Shown here one piece after another: positions 35,162 through 43,658 of a stretch of 44,718 bases of DNA. How positions within the stretch are numbered: position 1 is the stretch's first letter; every line of letters starts with the position of its first letter. This DNA comes from an uncultured Cellulophaga sp. (GTDB lineage Bacteria > Bacteroidota > Bacteroidia > Flavobacteriales > Flavobacteriaceae): contig CANLIE010000027.1 in NCBI GenBank assembly GCA_947491225.1, forward strand, positions 1 to 44,718, written 5' to 3'. The position numbers and the translations under genes were made by a program. Under the pieces are notes generated by a model. The model saw nothing but the letters and a program-made list of their open reading frames with translations, was not told where the DNA came from and searched no databases.

Positions 35162-36316
35162 ATGAAAAAAATTCAAATGGTAGACCTTAAAGGTCAATAC
35201 CAAGGTATAAAAGAGCAAGTAAATACTTCTATTTCTCATATATTAGAAACATCAGCATTTATTAATGGTCCAGAAGTTCATTCACTTCAAAAAGAAATGG
35301 AAGATTATTTGGGTGTTAAGCATATGATTCCTTGTGCAAACGGAACAGACGCATTACAAATAGCAATGATGGGTTTAGGATTGGAAAGAGGTGATGAAGT
35401 AATTACGGCTGACTTTACCTTTGCTGCCACTGTGGAAGTAATTGCATTATTACAATTAACCCCAGTATTGGTAGATGTAGAACCAGATACTTTTAATATA
35501 GACCCTAAGGCAATTGAAAAAGCCATAACGCCAAAAACAAAAGCCATTGTACCCGTTCATCTTTTTGGACAATGTGCCAATATGGATAGTATTATGGAAA
35601 TTGCCAAGAAACACAATCTGTATGTAATTGAAGATAATGCACAAGCCATAGGAGCCAGTTACATTTCTAAAGATGGTACAAAGCAAAAGGCAGGTACCAT
35701 AGGTCATGTTTCTGCAACTTCATTTTTTCCGTCTAAAAACTTGGGTTGTTATGGAGATGGCGGTGCAATTTTTACAAATGATGATGAGTTAGCACATACA
35801 TTACGTGGAATTGTAAACCATGGTATGTATGAGCGTTATCATCATGATGTTGTTGGAGTAAATTCTAGATTAGACTCTATACAAGCAACTGTTTTAAGAG
35901 CAAAATTACCTCATTTAGATGCCTATAATCAAAAAAGGAGAACTGCTGCTTTAAAGTATTCAATGGCTTTGGGTAATCATAAAGATATTATTACACCAAA
36001 AATGCCAATTTGCTGTTCGTCAGAAAATTGTGTGTGTGATAGCCATGTATTTCACCAATACACGCTACAAATAAAAAATAATGATAGGGATTCTCTTGTT
36101 CAATATCTAAATTCCAAGGATATTCCGTGCGGCGTATATTACCCTATTCCACTGCATTTGCAAAAAGCATATAAGGATGAAAGGTATAACGAGTCAGATT
36201 TTCCAGTAACTAATCAATTGATAAAAGAAGTAATTTCATTACCAATGCATACGGAACTGGATGATGAACAAATAGCATATATAACAAATACGATATTAGA
36301 ATTTTTAAATCGATAA
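35162..36316 (+). CDS. DegT/DnrJ/EryC1/StrS-family aminotransferase
   Basis: PLP-dependent sugar aminotransferase or dehydratase for surface-sugar nucleotides. The ATG at 35162 gives 384 residues starting MKKIQMVDLKGQYQGIKEQV. The PLP lysine is K192 in FFPSKNLGCYGDGGA, and GTDALQIAM (61-69) and EDNAQAIGASY are further family blocks. It lies 19 nt upstream of galE and next to the KDO transferase gene, which points to LPS or capsule sugars. The exact substrate is not decided; WbpE/WlbC-type UDP-3-keto sugar aminotransferases are the nearest by motif. Confidence 0.9.
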   Translation: MKKIQMVDLKGQYQGIKEQVNTSISHILETSAFINGPEVHSLQKEMEDYLGVKHMIPCANGTDALQIAMMGLGLERGDEVITADFTFAATVEVIALLQLTPVLVDVEPDTFNIDPKAIEKAITPKTKAIVPVHLFGQCANMDSIMEIAKKHNLYVIEDNAQAIGASYISKDGTKQKAGTIGHVSATSFFPSKNLGCYGDGGAIFTNDDELAHTLRGIVNHGMYERYHHDVVGVNSRLDSIQATVLRAKLPHLDAYNQKRRTAALKYSMALGNHKDIITPKMPICCSSENCVCDSHVFHQYTLQIKNNDRDSLVQYLNSKDIPCGVYYPIPLHLQKAYKDERYNESDFPVTNQLIKEVISLPMHTELDDEQIAYITNTILEFLNR

Positions 36317-36335
36317 AATAGTTAAAGGACAATAG

Positions 36336-37352
36336 ATGAAAGTATTAGTAACAGGCGGACTAGGTTTTATAGGTTCACATACGGTAGTAGAATTACAGAA
36401 TAAAGGTTTTGATGTTGTAATAATTGATGATCTCTCTAATTCATCTGAAAAAGTAATGGACGGTATAGTTGCCATTACGGGTAAAAAACCACTATTTGAA
36501 AAATTTGATTTAAAAGAAAAAGCAAGAGTTCAAGATTTCTTTAAGCGTCATACAGATATTGAGGGGGTTATACATTTTGCGGCATCCAAAGCAGTTGGTG
36601 AGAGCGTGGAAAAGCCTTTGTTGTATTATGAAAATAATATAGGTACATTGGTGTATTTATTACAAGAGTTGTCAAATTTAGAAAAATCTAGTTTTATTTT
36701 TAGCTCTTCTTGTACGGTTTATGGGCAGGCAGATAAAATGCCCATTACAGAAAGTGCTCCAGTAAAAGAAGCAGAATCTCCTTATGGCAATACCAAACAA
36801 ATGGGAGAAGAGATTATTAGAGATACATGTAAAGTAGTTCCTAGTTTAAAAGCAATTGCTTTACGCTATTTTAATCCTATGGGAGCGCACCCAAGTGCAG
36901 AAATTGGAGAATTACCAATAGGAGTTCCCCAAAATTTAATGCCATACATTACACAAACAGGAATGGGCATTCGTGAACAATTATCTGTTTTTGGAGGTGA
37001 CTACCCTACAGAAGATGGTACCTGTATTAGAGATTACATTCACGTAGTAGATTTGGCAAAAGCACACGTAGTTGCTTTGCAACGTTTGTTAAACAATGCT
37101 AATGAAGAAAATTACGAAGTATTTAATGTGGGTACAGGTACAGGTAGTTCAGTCTTAGAAGCCATTCAAAGTTTTGAACGAGTTTCAGGTGAAAAATTAA
37201 ATTATAAAATAGTAGGTCGTAGACCAGGGGACATTACTTCTGCTTACGCAGATACTACAAAAGCTAATACTGTTTTAGGTTGGCAAGCAAAATCTACATT
37301 AGATGAAGCTATGCAATCTGCTTGGGCTTGGGAGCAAAAAATTAGAAAATAA
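36336..37352 (+). CDS. galE: UDP-glucose 4-epimerase
   Basis: Interconverts UDP-glucose and UDP-galactose. The 338-residue extended SDR has the NAD-binding GGLGFIGSH (residues 7-15), a serine pair at 124-125 in SSSCTVYG and the catalytic Y150 and K154 in SPYGNTK. ALRYFNPMGAHPSAEIGE is diagnostic for GalE. Length is normal. It follows the aminotransferase gene closely and is probably in the same transcript, supplying activated sugars for envelope glycans. Confidence 0.95.
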   Translation: MKVLVTGGLGFIGSHTVVELQNKGFDVVIIDDLSNSSEKVMDGIVAITGKKPLFEKFDLKEKARVQDFFKRHTDIEGVIHFAASKAVGESVEKPLLYYENNIGTLVYLLQELSNLEKSSFIFSSSCTVYGQADKMPITESAPVKEAESPYGNTKQMGEEIIRDTCKVVPSLKAIALRYFNPMGAHPSAEIGELPIGVPQNLMPYITQTGMGIREQLSVFGGDYPTEDGTCIRDYIHVVDLAKAHVVALQRLLNNANEENYEVFNVGTGTGSSVLEAIQSFERVSGEKLNYKIVGRRPGDITSAYADTTKANTVLGWQAKSTLDEAMQSAWAWEQKIRK

Positions 37353-37409
37353 ACCTATATATTATGAAAAAGAATAAACCATTTTTTTATTTCTATCGTA
37401 TATAAAACA

Positions 37410-37775
37410 ATGATATTTAATTTTCCAAATAGTAACTCTCTTTTAGAATCTGTTAACAACCAAAAATTATATACAGATTTGGTTTTGCAATTACGTAAGG
37501 ACTTTTCTTTAGCTAATATTGAAGTTGAATTTTTAAAAAACTTAGACACTTATTCTCCAGAAAAATTGATTTCATCCCTCAAGGAAAAAATTTATTATTT
37601 ACTACTTGAACGTTTTACAGAATATTTGAACCTTCTTTATATTGTTGACGTTCCTGAAAATTCATTAAAAAAAATAGAAGTTACAGACGCGGTAGAAGTG
37701 GCAGACCAAATTACATTCCTCATATTAAAGAGAGAATGGCAAAAAGTGTGGTATAGAAATGAATATTCCAATTAA
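37410..37775 (+). CDS. Conserved-looking hypothetical protein
   Basis: 121 residues, mostly helical by appearance (for example LYTDLVLQLRKDFSLANIEV and LISSLKEKIYYLLLERFTEY), with no signal peptide or membrane segment. I recognise no domain. It stands between galE and the sensor kinase gene on the same strand; the kinase has its own promoter. The regular composition and isolation from other frames suggest a real cytoplasmic protein. Confidence 0.6.
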   Translation: MIFNFPNSNSLLESVNNQKLYTDLVLQLRKDFSLANIEVEFLKNLDTYSPEKLISSLKEKIYYLLLERFTEYLNLLYIVDVPENSLKKIEVTDAVEVADQITFLILKREWQKVWYRNEYSN

Positions 37776-37895
37776 AAGAATATTTATAACTTATTCTGTG
37801 GCAGTTTATAAATGACTTCATCAGTTCCTTGGAATCTTCTTGTAAAACATATACTAAGGTATAAAACACAGTAGTTGTTTTGGGTTAATAATTGT

Positions 37896-37903
37896 TATCT
37901 TTG
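37896..37903 (+). promoter_or_regulatory. Probable -7 element for the sensor kinase gene
   Basis: TATCTTTG fits TAnnTTTG. It lies inside the 5' end of the longest open frame (37892), so the protein must start further downstream, most likely at the TTG at 37922. Confidence 0.55.
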
Positions 37904-37921
37904 AGGATAAATATCATATTC

Positions 37922-39394
37922 TTGTTTAAAAAATTATCACTTAGTTCACGTATTTTTATTACCATGGTGTTTTTGGTGCTAATGGCATCAATTTTAATAG
38001 CTGGTGTAACAATTTATCAATACAGAGAACAATCTAAAGAATACAATAGAGATAGATTAGAACGAAAAGAATCACAAATAAAAGAGAGTGTTAACCTTAC
38101 CATACGCAAAACAACTTTTGAACCTGTTACAGAAAATTTGCAACATATTTTTAAAGAAGAGATTTTTGAGATAGCAGAAATTCAAAATGTTAATTTTAGT
38201 ATCTACGATTTAGAAGGACAGATAATTATAGATTCACACCCATTACTAAATAGAGATTCTATTACCAAATGTTTAGATGCTTTGGTTTTGCAAAAATTAA
38301 AGGTTAGTGCAAATCAACGTTATGTAGAAGAATCCAATCATATTGAAAAATCTTCTAATGAGAAAAAAATATTTAGATCATCTTTTACATATATAAAAGA
38401 CCTTAAGTTTAGAGATATAGGCATATTAAAATTAGAGTATATAGAAGATACTTCTTTTGAGGATAAAGAATTACCAGAGTTTTTATTAAGATTAGCAGCA
38501 GTATATGTATTTATGCTTATTATAGCCATTATTTTAGCATATTTTACATCTAAATATATTACAAGATCATTAAAGACTATTTCAGATAAACTAAAGAAAA
38601 CCGACTTAAATATTAGAAACTCCAAGATAATTGTAGAAAACCCAAGTGAAGAAATAGGAAGGTTAATAGATGCATATAATGGAATGATTGATGAATTGGA
38701 ACAAAGTGCAGCAATGTTAGCAAAAAGTGAAAGGGAACGGGCGTGGCGAGAAATGGCCAAACAGGTGGCACATGAAATTAAGAATCCGCTAACACCTATG
38801 CGTTTAAGTGTACAAAGTTTTGAGCGTAAGTTTAATGCAAATGATCCAGATATAAAAGAAAAGCTTACAGAGTACTCCCAAACGCTCATACAGCAAATAG
38901 ATACAATGAGTAGTATAGCTTCTGCTTTTTCTAATTTTGCTGAAATGCCAGCACAACAAAGCGAAACCCTTAATGTGGTTAATATTGTTAAACTGGCTGT
39001 AGATATTTTTAATGAGAATTATATTCATTTTATAGCTGAAGAAGAAAAGATTATAGCAAAATTAGATAGGACACAATTGGTTAGAGTAGTTACTAATCTA
39101 GTAAAGAATGCAATACAAGCAGTGCCAGAGGTAGAATCTCCAAGAATTTTGGTTACAGTTGCATCTGAAAATAATTATGTAAAAATATCAGTAGCAGATA
39201 ATGGTTTTGGAATAGCAGATGAGTTTAAAGATAAAGTTTTTGAACCTAAGTTTACAACAAAAACCAGTGGTATGGGATTAGGTTTGGGAATGGTAAAAAA
39301 TATTGTAGAAACATACAAAGGAAGCATAAGCTTTACCTCACAGCCCAATAAAGGAACAGTGTTTACGGTAAGGTTTCCAAAAGAAAATAAGTAA
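37922..39394 (+). CDS. Membrane sensor histidine kinase (NtrB/NtrY-like)
   Basis: From a TTG start at 37922 the protein has 490 residues beginning MFKKLSLSSRIFITMVFLVL. This start follows a TATCTTTG promoter element and keeps the first membrane helix intact; the next ATG (37964) would cut into it. A periplasmic sensor region (about 35-185) is followed by a second helix (about 190-210), a HAMP-like linker, and a HisKA domain with H284 in QVAHEIKNPLTPMR. An ATPase domain follows with NLVKNAIQAVPE, DNGFGI and GMGLGLGMVKNIVE. No response regulator is adjacent. The enoyl-CoA hydratase gene begins 10 nt after it. Confidence 0.9.
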   Translation: MFKKLSLSSRIFITMVFLVLMASILIAGVTIYQYREQSKEYNRDRLERKESQIKESVNLTIRKTTFEPVTENLQHIFKEEIFEIAEIQNVNFSIYDLEGQIIIDSHPLLNRDSITKCLDALVLQKLKVSANQRYVEESNHIEKSSNEKKIFRSSFTYIKDLKFRDIGILKLEYIEDTSFEDKELPEFLLRLAAVYVFMLIIAIILAYFTSKYITRSLKTISDKLKKTDLNIRNSKIIVENPSEEIGRLIDAYNGMIDELEQSAAMLAKSERERAWREMAKQVAHEIKNPLTPMRLSVQSFERKFNANDPDIKEKLTEYSQTLIQQIDTMSSIASAFSNFAEMPAQQSETLNVVNIVKLAVDIFNENYIHFIAEEEKIIAKLDRTQLVRVVTNLVKNAIQAVPEVESPRILVTVASENNYVKISVADNGFGIADEFKDKVFEPKFTTKTSGMGLGLGMVKNIVETYKGSISFTSQPNKGTVFTVRFPKENK

Positions 39395-39404
39395 AATATT
39401 CAAT

Positions 39405-40181
39405 ATGACGTTTGAAAATATATTAGTAAACAAAGAAGATGGTTTGGCAATTGTTACTATTAACAGACCTAAAAAATTAAATGCGCTAAACAAATCAACT
39501 ATTAGAGAACTGCACATTGCGTTTAAAGATTTAGAAGCAAATAAAAGTGTAAAAACCATTGTATTAACTGGTAGTGGAGATAAGGCTTTTGTAGCAGGTG
39601 CAGATATATCAGAATTTGCACATTTTAATGAGTCTGAAGGAGCAGACTTAGCACGTAAAGGTCAAGAAGATTTATTTAATTTAGTAGAAAATTTAGCCAC
39701 ACCAGTTATTGCTGCTGTTAATGGTTTTGCTTTAGGTGGTGGATTAGAGTTAGCAATGTCTTGCCATTTTAGAGTTGCTAGCGATAACGCAAAAATGGGG
39801 CTACCAGAAGTTTCCTTGGGTGTTATTCCTGGCTATGGAGGTACACAGCGCTTACCGCAACTAATAGGTAAGGGCAAGGCTATGGAGTTAATTATGACAG
39901 CTGAAATGATATATGCAGATAAAGCACTAGATTATGGTTTGGTAAACTATGTAGTTACACAAGAAGAATTGTTGCCACTTTGCTATAAATTAGCAGGTAA
40001 AATTATAAATAATTCTTCAGTAGCCATTGCTGCAGCTATAAAAGCTATTAATGCAGGTTTTTCTACAACAGGCTATCAAGTAGAAATTGATACCTTTGGA
40101 GCTTGTTTTGCAACAGAAGATTTTAAAGAAGGAACTTCTGCTTTTTTAGAAAAAAGAAAAGCGAATTTCCCTAAAACCTAG
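39405..40181 (+). CDS. Enoyl-CoA hydratase/isomerase (crotonase family)
   Basis: Adds water to trans-2-enoyl-CoA. The 258-residue protein has the oxyanion-hole segment AFVAGADISEF and the two catalytic glutamates E115 (GGGLELAMSC) and E135 (LPEVSLGVIPGYGGTQ), 20 residues apart as in mammalian ECH. It is probably a short-chain enoyl- or crotonyl-CoA hydratase, which could act on the product of the glutaryl-CoA dehydrogenase at 5436. It follows the sensor kinase closely, perhaps in one transcript. An IS3 remnant starts 74 nt downstream. Confidence 0.93.
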   Translation: MTFENILVNKEDGLAIVTINRPKKLNALNKSTIRELHIAFKDLEANKSVKTIVLTGSGDKAFVAGADISEFAHFNESEGADLARKGQEDLFNLVENLATPVIAAVNGFALGGGLELAMSCHFRVASDNAKMGLPEVSLGVIPGYGGTQRLPQLIGKGKAMELIMTAEMIYADKALDYGLVNYVVTQEELLPLCYKLAGKIINNSSVAIAAAIKAINAGFSTTGYQVEIDTFGACFATEDFKEGTSAFLEKRKANFPKT

Positions 40182-40288
40182 TGTATACTATAGTTACCTA
40201 ATCTTAAACTTTTTTTATTTGCATAGTAATATTATGGACAATTAAAAATAGAGCTGTCTTAAAATAAGTCTACATAATTTTAAACATT

Positions 40289-40539
40289 ATGTACAGAAAT
40301 GACAAAGTAATTAGACGTTACAGTGAACCATTTAAATTAAAAATTTTAGCCGAACTTACCACAGGTAAATACACAAAAATGAACTTTGTAAACGTTACTC
40401 TATCGTACCTACAATTGTAAATGAGTGGATTAAAAAGTACAACCGTAAAGACCTAATGAACACCAGAATTAAAGTGGAAACTAAAGACGAAATTACACGG
40501 ATCAAAGAACTTCAAAAGGAAATTAAACAGCTAAAATAA
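40289..40539 (+). pseudogene. IS3 OrfA (frameshifted)
   Basis: MYRNDKVIRRYSEPFKLKIL opens an OrfA-type helix-turn-helix protein, then the frame shifts by one base near 40382. It resumes as NELCKRYSIVPTIVNEWIKK, ending in a coiled-coil segment (TRIKELQKEIKQLK) and stop. This is the DNA-binding subunit of an IS3 transposase, inactivated. Confidence 0.75.
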
Positions 40540-40639
40540 CTCTTACTTAAAAAGGATTTAGATGCTTTTAGTGTTGGACTCCTATCTAGAAGTAGCTGCC
40601 GAACAATTAGGATATAAATCTGTAACGGAATTAAAAAAA

Positions 40640-41043
40640 AGCTAAATATCTAGCCTTAGTTAAAGCTAAAGAAAGGGCTAAGGGATTTGTTTCTTTAACG
40701 ACTATAACCAATTGTTTTGGTCTAAAACGCGATGCCTATTACAAGTATAAAAATAGAGCTGAAAAGTAGATAAATACAATATTGTAGTAATCTATAAAAA
40801 CAAATACTTAAAAGAAATAAGATAGATATTAGTATGACCCAAGAAAATCATTGTTACGAAAATGCTATGGCTGAACGTGTAAATGGCATCTTAAAAGATG
40901 AATTCTATCTCGACCAAACCTTTGATAACGTGAGTCACGCTAAGAGAGCTGCAAAAAATACAATTAATTTATACAACCAAATAACATTACATTTATCTTT
41001 AGACTATAAAACACCTAATATAGTATATTTAAAAACAGCGTAA
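40640..41043 (+). pseudogene. IS3 OrfB remnant, catalytic core deleted
   Basis: YLALVKAKERAKGFVSLTTI and FGLKRDAYYKYKNRAEK (about 40648-40767) match the start of IS3 OrfB. After a run of stops the frame from 40834 gives NHCYENAMAERVNGILKDEF and LHLSLDYKTPN, the end of the integrase core. The last segment keeps the Glu of the DDE triad, but the two Asp residues are in the missing middle part. It therefore cannot be functional. Confidence 0.8.
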
Positions 41044-41095
41044 AGCAATTTTTAAACTGTAGACATATTTCAGGACTAGACATTACAACACAACA

Positions 41096-41665
41096 ATGGA
41101 AAATCTAATTAATTACATAAAATTAAAAAGTACTTTAACTCAAAATGATATTGATTTAATCAAAAATCATTTTGTTACAGAAGAAGTTCCAGCTCAAACT
41201 AATCTTTTAGAAGCTGGAAAAGTGGAACGATATATTTATTTCTTAGATACTGGAATTGTAAAAGGATATCAAAATATTGACGGAAAGATTGTTGTACAGC
41301 ATCTTGTAGCCGAACAAGATTTTTTCACATCTTTAGATAGTTTTATGACAGAAACACCATCTTTAGATTATTATGAAACTATCACAGAGTCCAGAGTTTT
41401 AAAAATATCGAAACCTGATTTTGATATTTTACAAAAAGAAACAAAATTTTGGGCAATATTTGTTAAAGAAGTAACCAACGAACATTTAAGTTGCAAATTA
41501 GATCGTGTTAAAGATTTTCAGATTTTAACTGCAAAAGAACGTTATCTTAAATTTGTAAATCAGTATCCAAAATTAGCTTTGAATGTATCTATTGACAATA
41601 TCGCTTCTTTTTTAGGAATGGAACCTCAATCCTTAAGTCGTATTAGAAAACAAATCGCTTTCTAA
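41096..41665 (+). CDS. Crp/Fnr-family transcriptional regulator
   Basis: 189 residues: a cyclic-nucleotide-binding-like beta-barrel (about 20-115, including YIYFLDTGIVKGYQNIDGK and EQDFFTSLDSF) and a C-terminal winged helix (about 145-189, IDNIASFLGMEPQSLSRIRK). The effector is unknown; the barrel lacks an obvious cAMP phosphate-binding signature. It begins only 19 nt after the IS3 right end, so its promoter must lie within or be disrupted by the element. It precedes the SDR gene by 62 nt and is its likely regulator. Confidence 0.9.
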   Translation: MENLINYIKLKSTLTQNDIDLIKNHFVTEEVPAQTNLLEAGKVERYIYFLDTGIVKGYQNIDGKIVVQHLVAEQDFFTSLDSFMTETPSLDYYETITESRVLKISKPDFDILQKETKFWAIFVKEVTNEHLSCKLDRVKDFQILTAKERYLKFVNQYPKLALNVSIDNIASFLGMEPQSLSRIRKQIAF

Positions 41666-41727
41666 CAAATGTTATTTCTAGCCTCATAAAAGGTATTGAA
41701 ATTTGCTCAAACAAAAATTTAGGAATT

Positions 41728-42741
41728 ATGAGCAATGAAATTTCATTAGTAACTGGCGGAAATGGACATTTAGGAAATAACCTAATTAGACTTTTACTTT
41801 CCAATAACCAAAAAGTAAGAACAACTGTAAGGAACATTAATAACACTGAGCCTTTTAAAGGTTTAGACTGTGAGGTTGTACAGGCTGACATTACAGATAT
41901 TGAATCATTAAAAAAAGCATTTCAAGGAGTTACCAACTTATATGCAGTTGCGGCAAATTTTAGTATGTGGGCAAAAAATCCAAAAGAGGAAATTTATGAC
42001 AATAATATGCAAGGAACTCAAAATGTATTTGATATTGCTAAAGAATGTGGTATCAAGAATATCGTTTATGTAAGTTCTGTAGCCAGTTTAGATTTCACAA
42101 AATTACCTGCAAATGTTGACAATGGATATAACAAAGACCGAAGAAATTGGTATTATAACTCTAAAAACGATTCTGATAAACTAGCTGTAGAATTAGGGGA
42201 AAAATATAATATTAGAACTGTTCTTGTTTTACCTTCTGCAATGATTGGTTCTAAAGCCTATAAATTAAGTTATTCTAACAATCTAGTATTACAAGTTTTA
42301 AATGGAGAAATACCTGTAGATACAAACGTAACTTTAAATTGGGTTGATGTAAAAGATGTAGCTTCTGGTCTATATAACGCTATGCAAAAAGGTAGAAATA
42401 GAGAACGCTATATTCTATCGAATGAACAACACACTACATTACAAGAAACGGTAAAAATAGCATCAGAACTATATCCTGAACTAAAATTAAAAATGCCTAA
42501 AAAAGTACCAAAATGTTTATTGTACTCTGTAGCAGGTTTAATGGAGTTTAGTAGTAAAATTACAGGTAAAGAGCCTTTATTACAGAGACATTACTTGGAT
42601 ATGTTTTATGGATTAAAACAAGATTATGATATTAGTAAATCAAGAAAAGAATTAAATTTTAACCCTAAACCTTCAAGAAAAGCTTTAGAAGATGCTTTGA
42701 AATATTTGAAAACCGATTGGAAAAAAGAAAACGGGATATAA
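41728..42741 (+). CDS. NAD-dependent epimerase/dehydratase (extended SDR)
   Basis: 337 residues with the Rossmann motif TGGNGHLGNNLIR near the N-terminus, a VYVSSVASL strand and the YYNSK (Y-x-x-x-K) catalytic pair, plus WVDVKDVASGLYNAM later. The group resembles dihydroflavonol-4-reductase/3-beta-HSD-like enzymes; the substrate is unknown. Its stop codon (42739-42741) falls inside the left arm of the inverted-arm repeat at 42738-42930, so its last residues may come from that insertion. It is paired with the Crp-type regulator upstream. Confidence 0.88.
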   Translation: MSNEISLVTGGNGHLGNNLIRLLLSNNQKVRTTVRNINNTEPFKGLDCEVVQADITDIESLKKAFQGVTNLYAVAANFSMWAKNPKEEIYDNNMQGTQNVFDIAKECGIKNIVYVSSVASLDFTKLPANVDNGYNKDRRNWYYNSKNDSDKLAVELGEKYNIRTVLVLPSAMIGSKAYKLSYSNNLVLQVLNGEIPVDTNVTLNWVDVKDVASGLYNAMQKGRNRERYILSNEQHTTLQETVKIASELYPELKLKMPKKVPKCLLYSVAGLMEFSSKITGKEPLLQRHYLDMFYGLKQDYDISKSRKELNFNPKPSRKALEDALKYLKTDWKKENGI

Positions 42742-42930
42742 CAATGTATAAAAAACATAGGGCATTTAAGGATAAACTTGAAAGCCTGTGTGTATTTGTT
42801 AAGTCGCCAAAAATAAAATTTAGCATTTTCAAAAAAAAGATAAAAGCAAAATATTATATTTGGCTTAGTATCAAATCGAAACGAAAGTTGCTTATCACCT
42901 GCCCTACATTTCTTATACTGAACGTTGGCA
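42738..42930. repeat. Inverted-arm repeat element A (complete)
   Basis: The left arm (ATAACAATGTATAAAAAACA, 42738-42757, continuing to about 42812) and the right arm (about 42857-42930, ending AACGTTGGCA) are imperfect inverted copies of about 70-75 bases. Both share the order ACAAT or ACGTT, TATAA, TA.GGG, TAAA, then GCCAAA towards the centre. The centre (about 45 bases) is A-rich with no gene. The left arm is also clearly related to element B at 43338. Confidence 0.55.
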
Positions 42931-43025
42931 TTAATTATTCACTAGTATTTTGAATATTCTGAAAATTCTTTTAATATGTATTATTAAATTGTAAAAAACA
43001 AAAAAATACACTAATATAGAAAAAA

Positions 43026-43322
43026 TATACATCCCATTAATAATAGGAATTGTATTAGCTGTTTGTAATCTATTACTGAAAAAATATGTTGAACCAATAA
43101 TGCCTGAAAAGAAAAAGGCAATATCAATTTATCAACCTAGAAAACGCATTGACTGATAAAGTGTACCAACAAAAAGATAATTATTTCAAAAAATGGGGGA
43201 CTTCTTGGTTATATAGATGGCAGGCTACACAAAAGGAACGGATTGAAAATATGAAGAAAGAACCTTCAACAGAAACAATTATGGAATTGTATGAAGGAAT
43301 CTTGGAGGAAAATAACAAATGA
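43026..43322 (+). pseudogene. Broken small gene remnant between repeat elements
   Basis: One frame reads IYIPLIIGIVLAVCNLLLK (a membrane helix) from 43026, hits TAA at 43098-43100, then continues in the same frame as NALTDKVYQQKDNYFKKWGT, LYRWQATQKERIENMKKEPS and ILEENNK to TGA at 43320-43322. A plausible ATG and an upstream half are missing, and a neighbouring frame carries an overlapping protein-like stretch, so a frameshift is also possible. It is a decayed gene of unknown function. Confidence 0.4.
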
Positions 43323-43337
43323 GGAATAAAACGAAAT

Positions 43338-43427
43338 GCCAACAATAGCTATAATTACTACGGGTTTTGATGCTAAAACCAAAGTTTGAGTATATTTATT
43401 AAGTCCGCCAAATCTTTTTGATTTGGC
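43338..43427. repeat. Inverted-arm repeat element B (left arm)
   Basis: GCCAACAATAGCTATAATTA (43338-43357) continues through an arm that shares ACAAT, TATAA, GGG, AAAG, GTATWTTTRTTAAGTC and GCCAAA with the left arm of element A. It ends with the hairpin GCCAAATC-TTTTT-GATTTGGC (43407-43427). A matching right arm was not found, so it may be truncated, with the small gene at 43453 as the former interior. Confidence 0.5.
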
Positions 43428-43452
43428 TTTAAATTGAAAAATATAAAACAAA

Positions 43453-43620
43453 ATGCAAATACTCAAAAAACTATTTGATTCAAAGCACAAGGAAAATAAT
43501 AAGCCTACAAAAGAGAACAAAATTGAATCTCAAATTCTATCAAACAAAAAAGGTGAAATTACAATTTCAAACCAAGCAATTAATTTGCCAAATAGTTGTT
43601 TTTCGGTTTATGCTTCATAA
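43453..43620 (+). CDS. Small hypothetical protein downstream of repeat B
   Basis: 55 residues starting MQILKKLFDSKHKENNKPTK, Lys/Asn-rich, no signal or membrane helix, ending LPNSCFSVYAS. The start resembles the short basic leaders of many small phylum-specific proteins. It may be the truncated start of a longer gene. The A-rich leader before the ATG is acceptable. The function is unknown. Confidence 0.4.
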   Translation: MQILKKLFDSKHKENNKPTKENKIESQILSNKKGEITISNQAINLPNSCFSVYAS

Positions 43621-43658
43621 TTTCAATAATTATGAATTTGAATAAAAAAATCGAAGAT

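Larger units (their letters stand above)
40255..41077 (+). mobile_element. Internally deleted IS3-family element
   Basis: The ends are TGTCTTAAAATAAGTCTACA (40255-40274) and TGTAGACATATTTCAGGACT (41058-41077). They match as inverted repeats at 16 of 20 positions. Between them lie a frameshifted OrfA, a fragment of early OrfB and the last part of OrfB. The total of 823 bp is well short of a normal IS3 element (about 1.2-1.5 kb), because the middle of OrfB is missing. No clear target duplication was found. It cannot move without help. Confidence 0.8.

Noticed and set aside
37892-37921. Longest-frame TTG start of the sensor kinase
   Set aside because: It lies at or upstream of the predicted -7 element, so it would not be in the transcript.
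42717-42953. 78-residue plus-strand frame overlapping the end of the epimerase gene
   Set aside because: It lies almost wholly inside inverted-arm repeat A, so its composition is explained by the repeat, and it overlaps the epimerase by 25 bases in another frame.
42738-43427. True integron attC sites
   Set aside because: The outer ends do not satisfy the RYYYAAC/GTTRRRY core pattern and no integron integrase is seen; I describe the repeats only as cassette-like.
43266-43520. 84-residue minus-strand hydrophobic frame
   Set aside because: It is the reverse of repeat B plus parts of two plus-strand frames; no leader or domain supports it.
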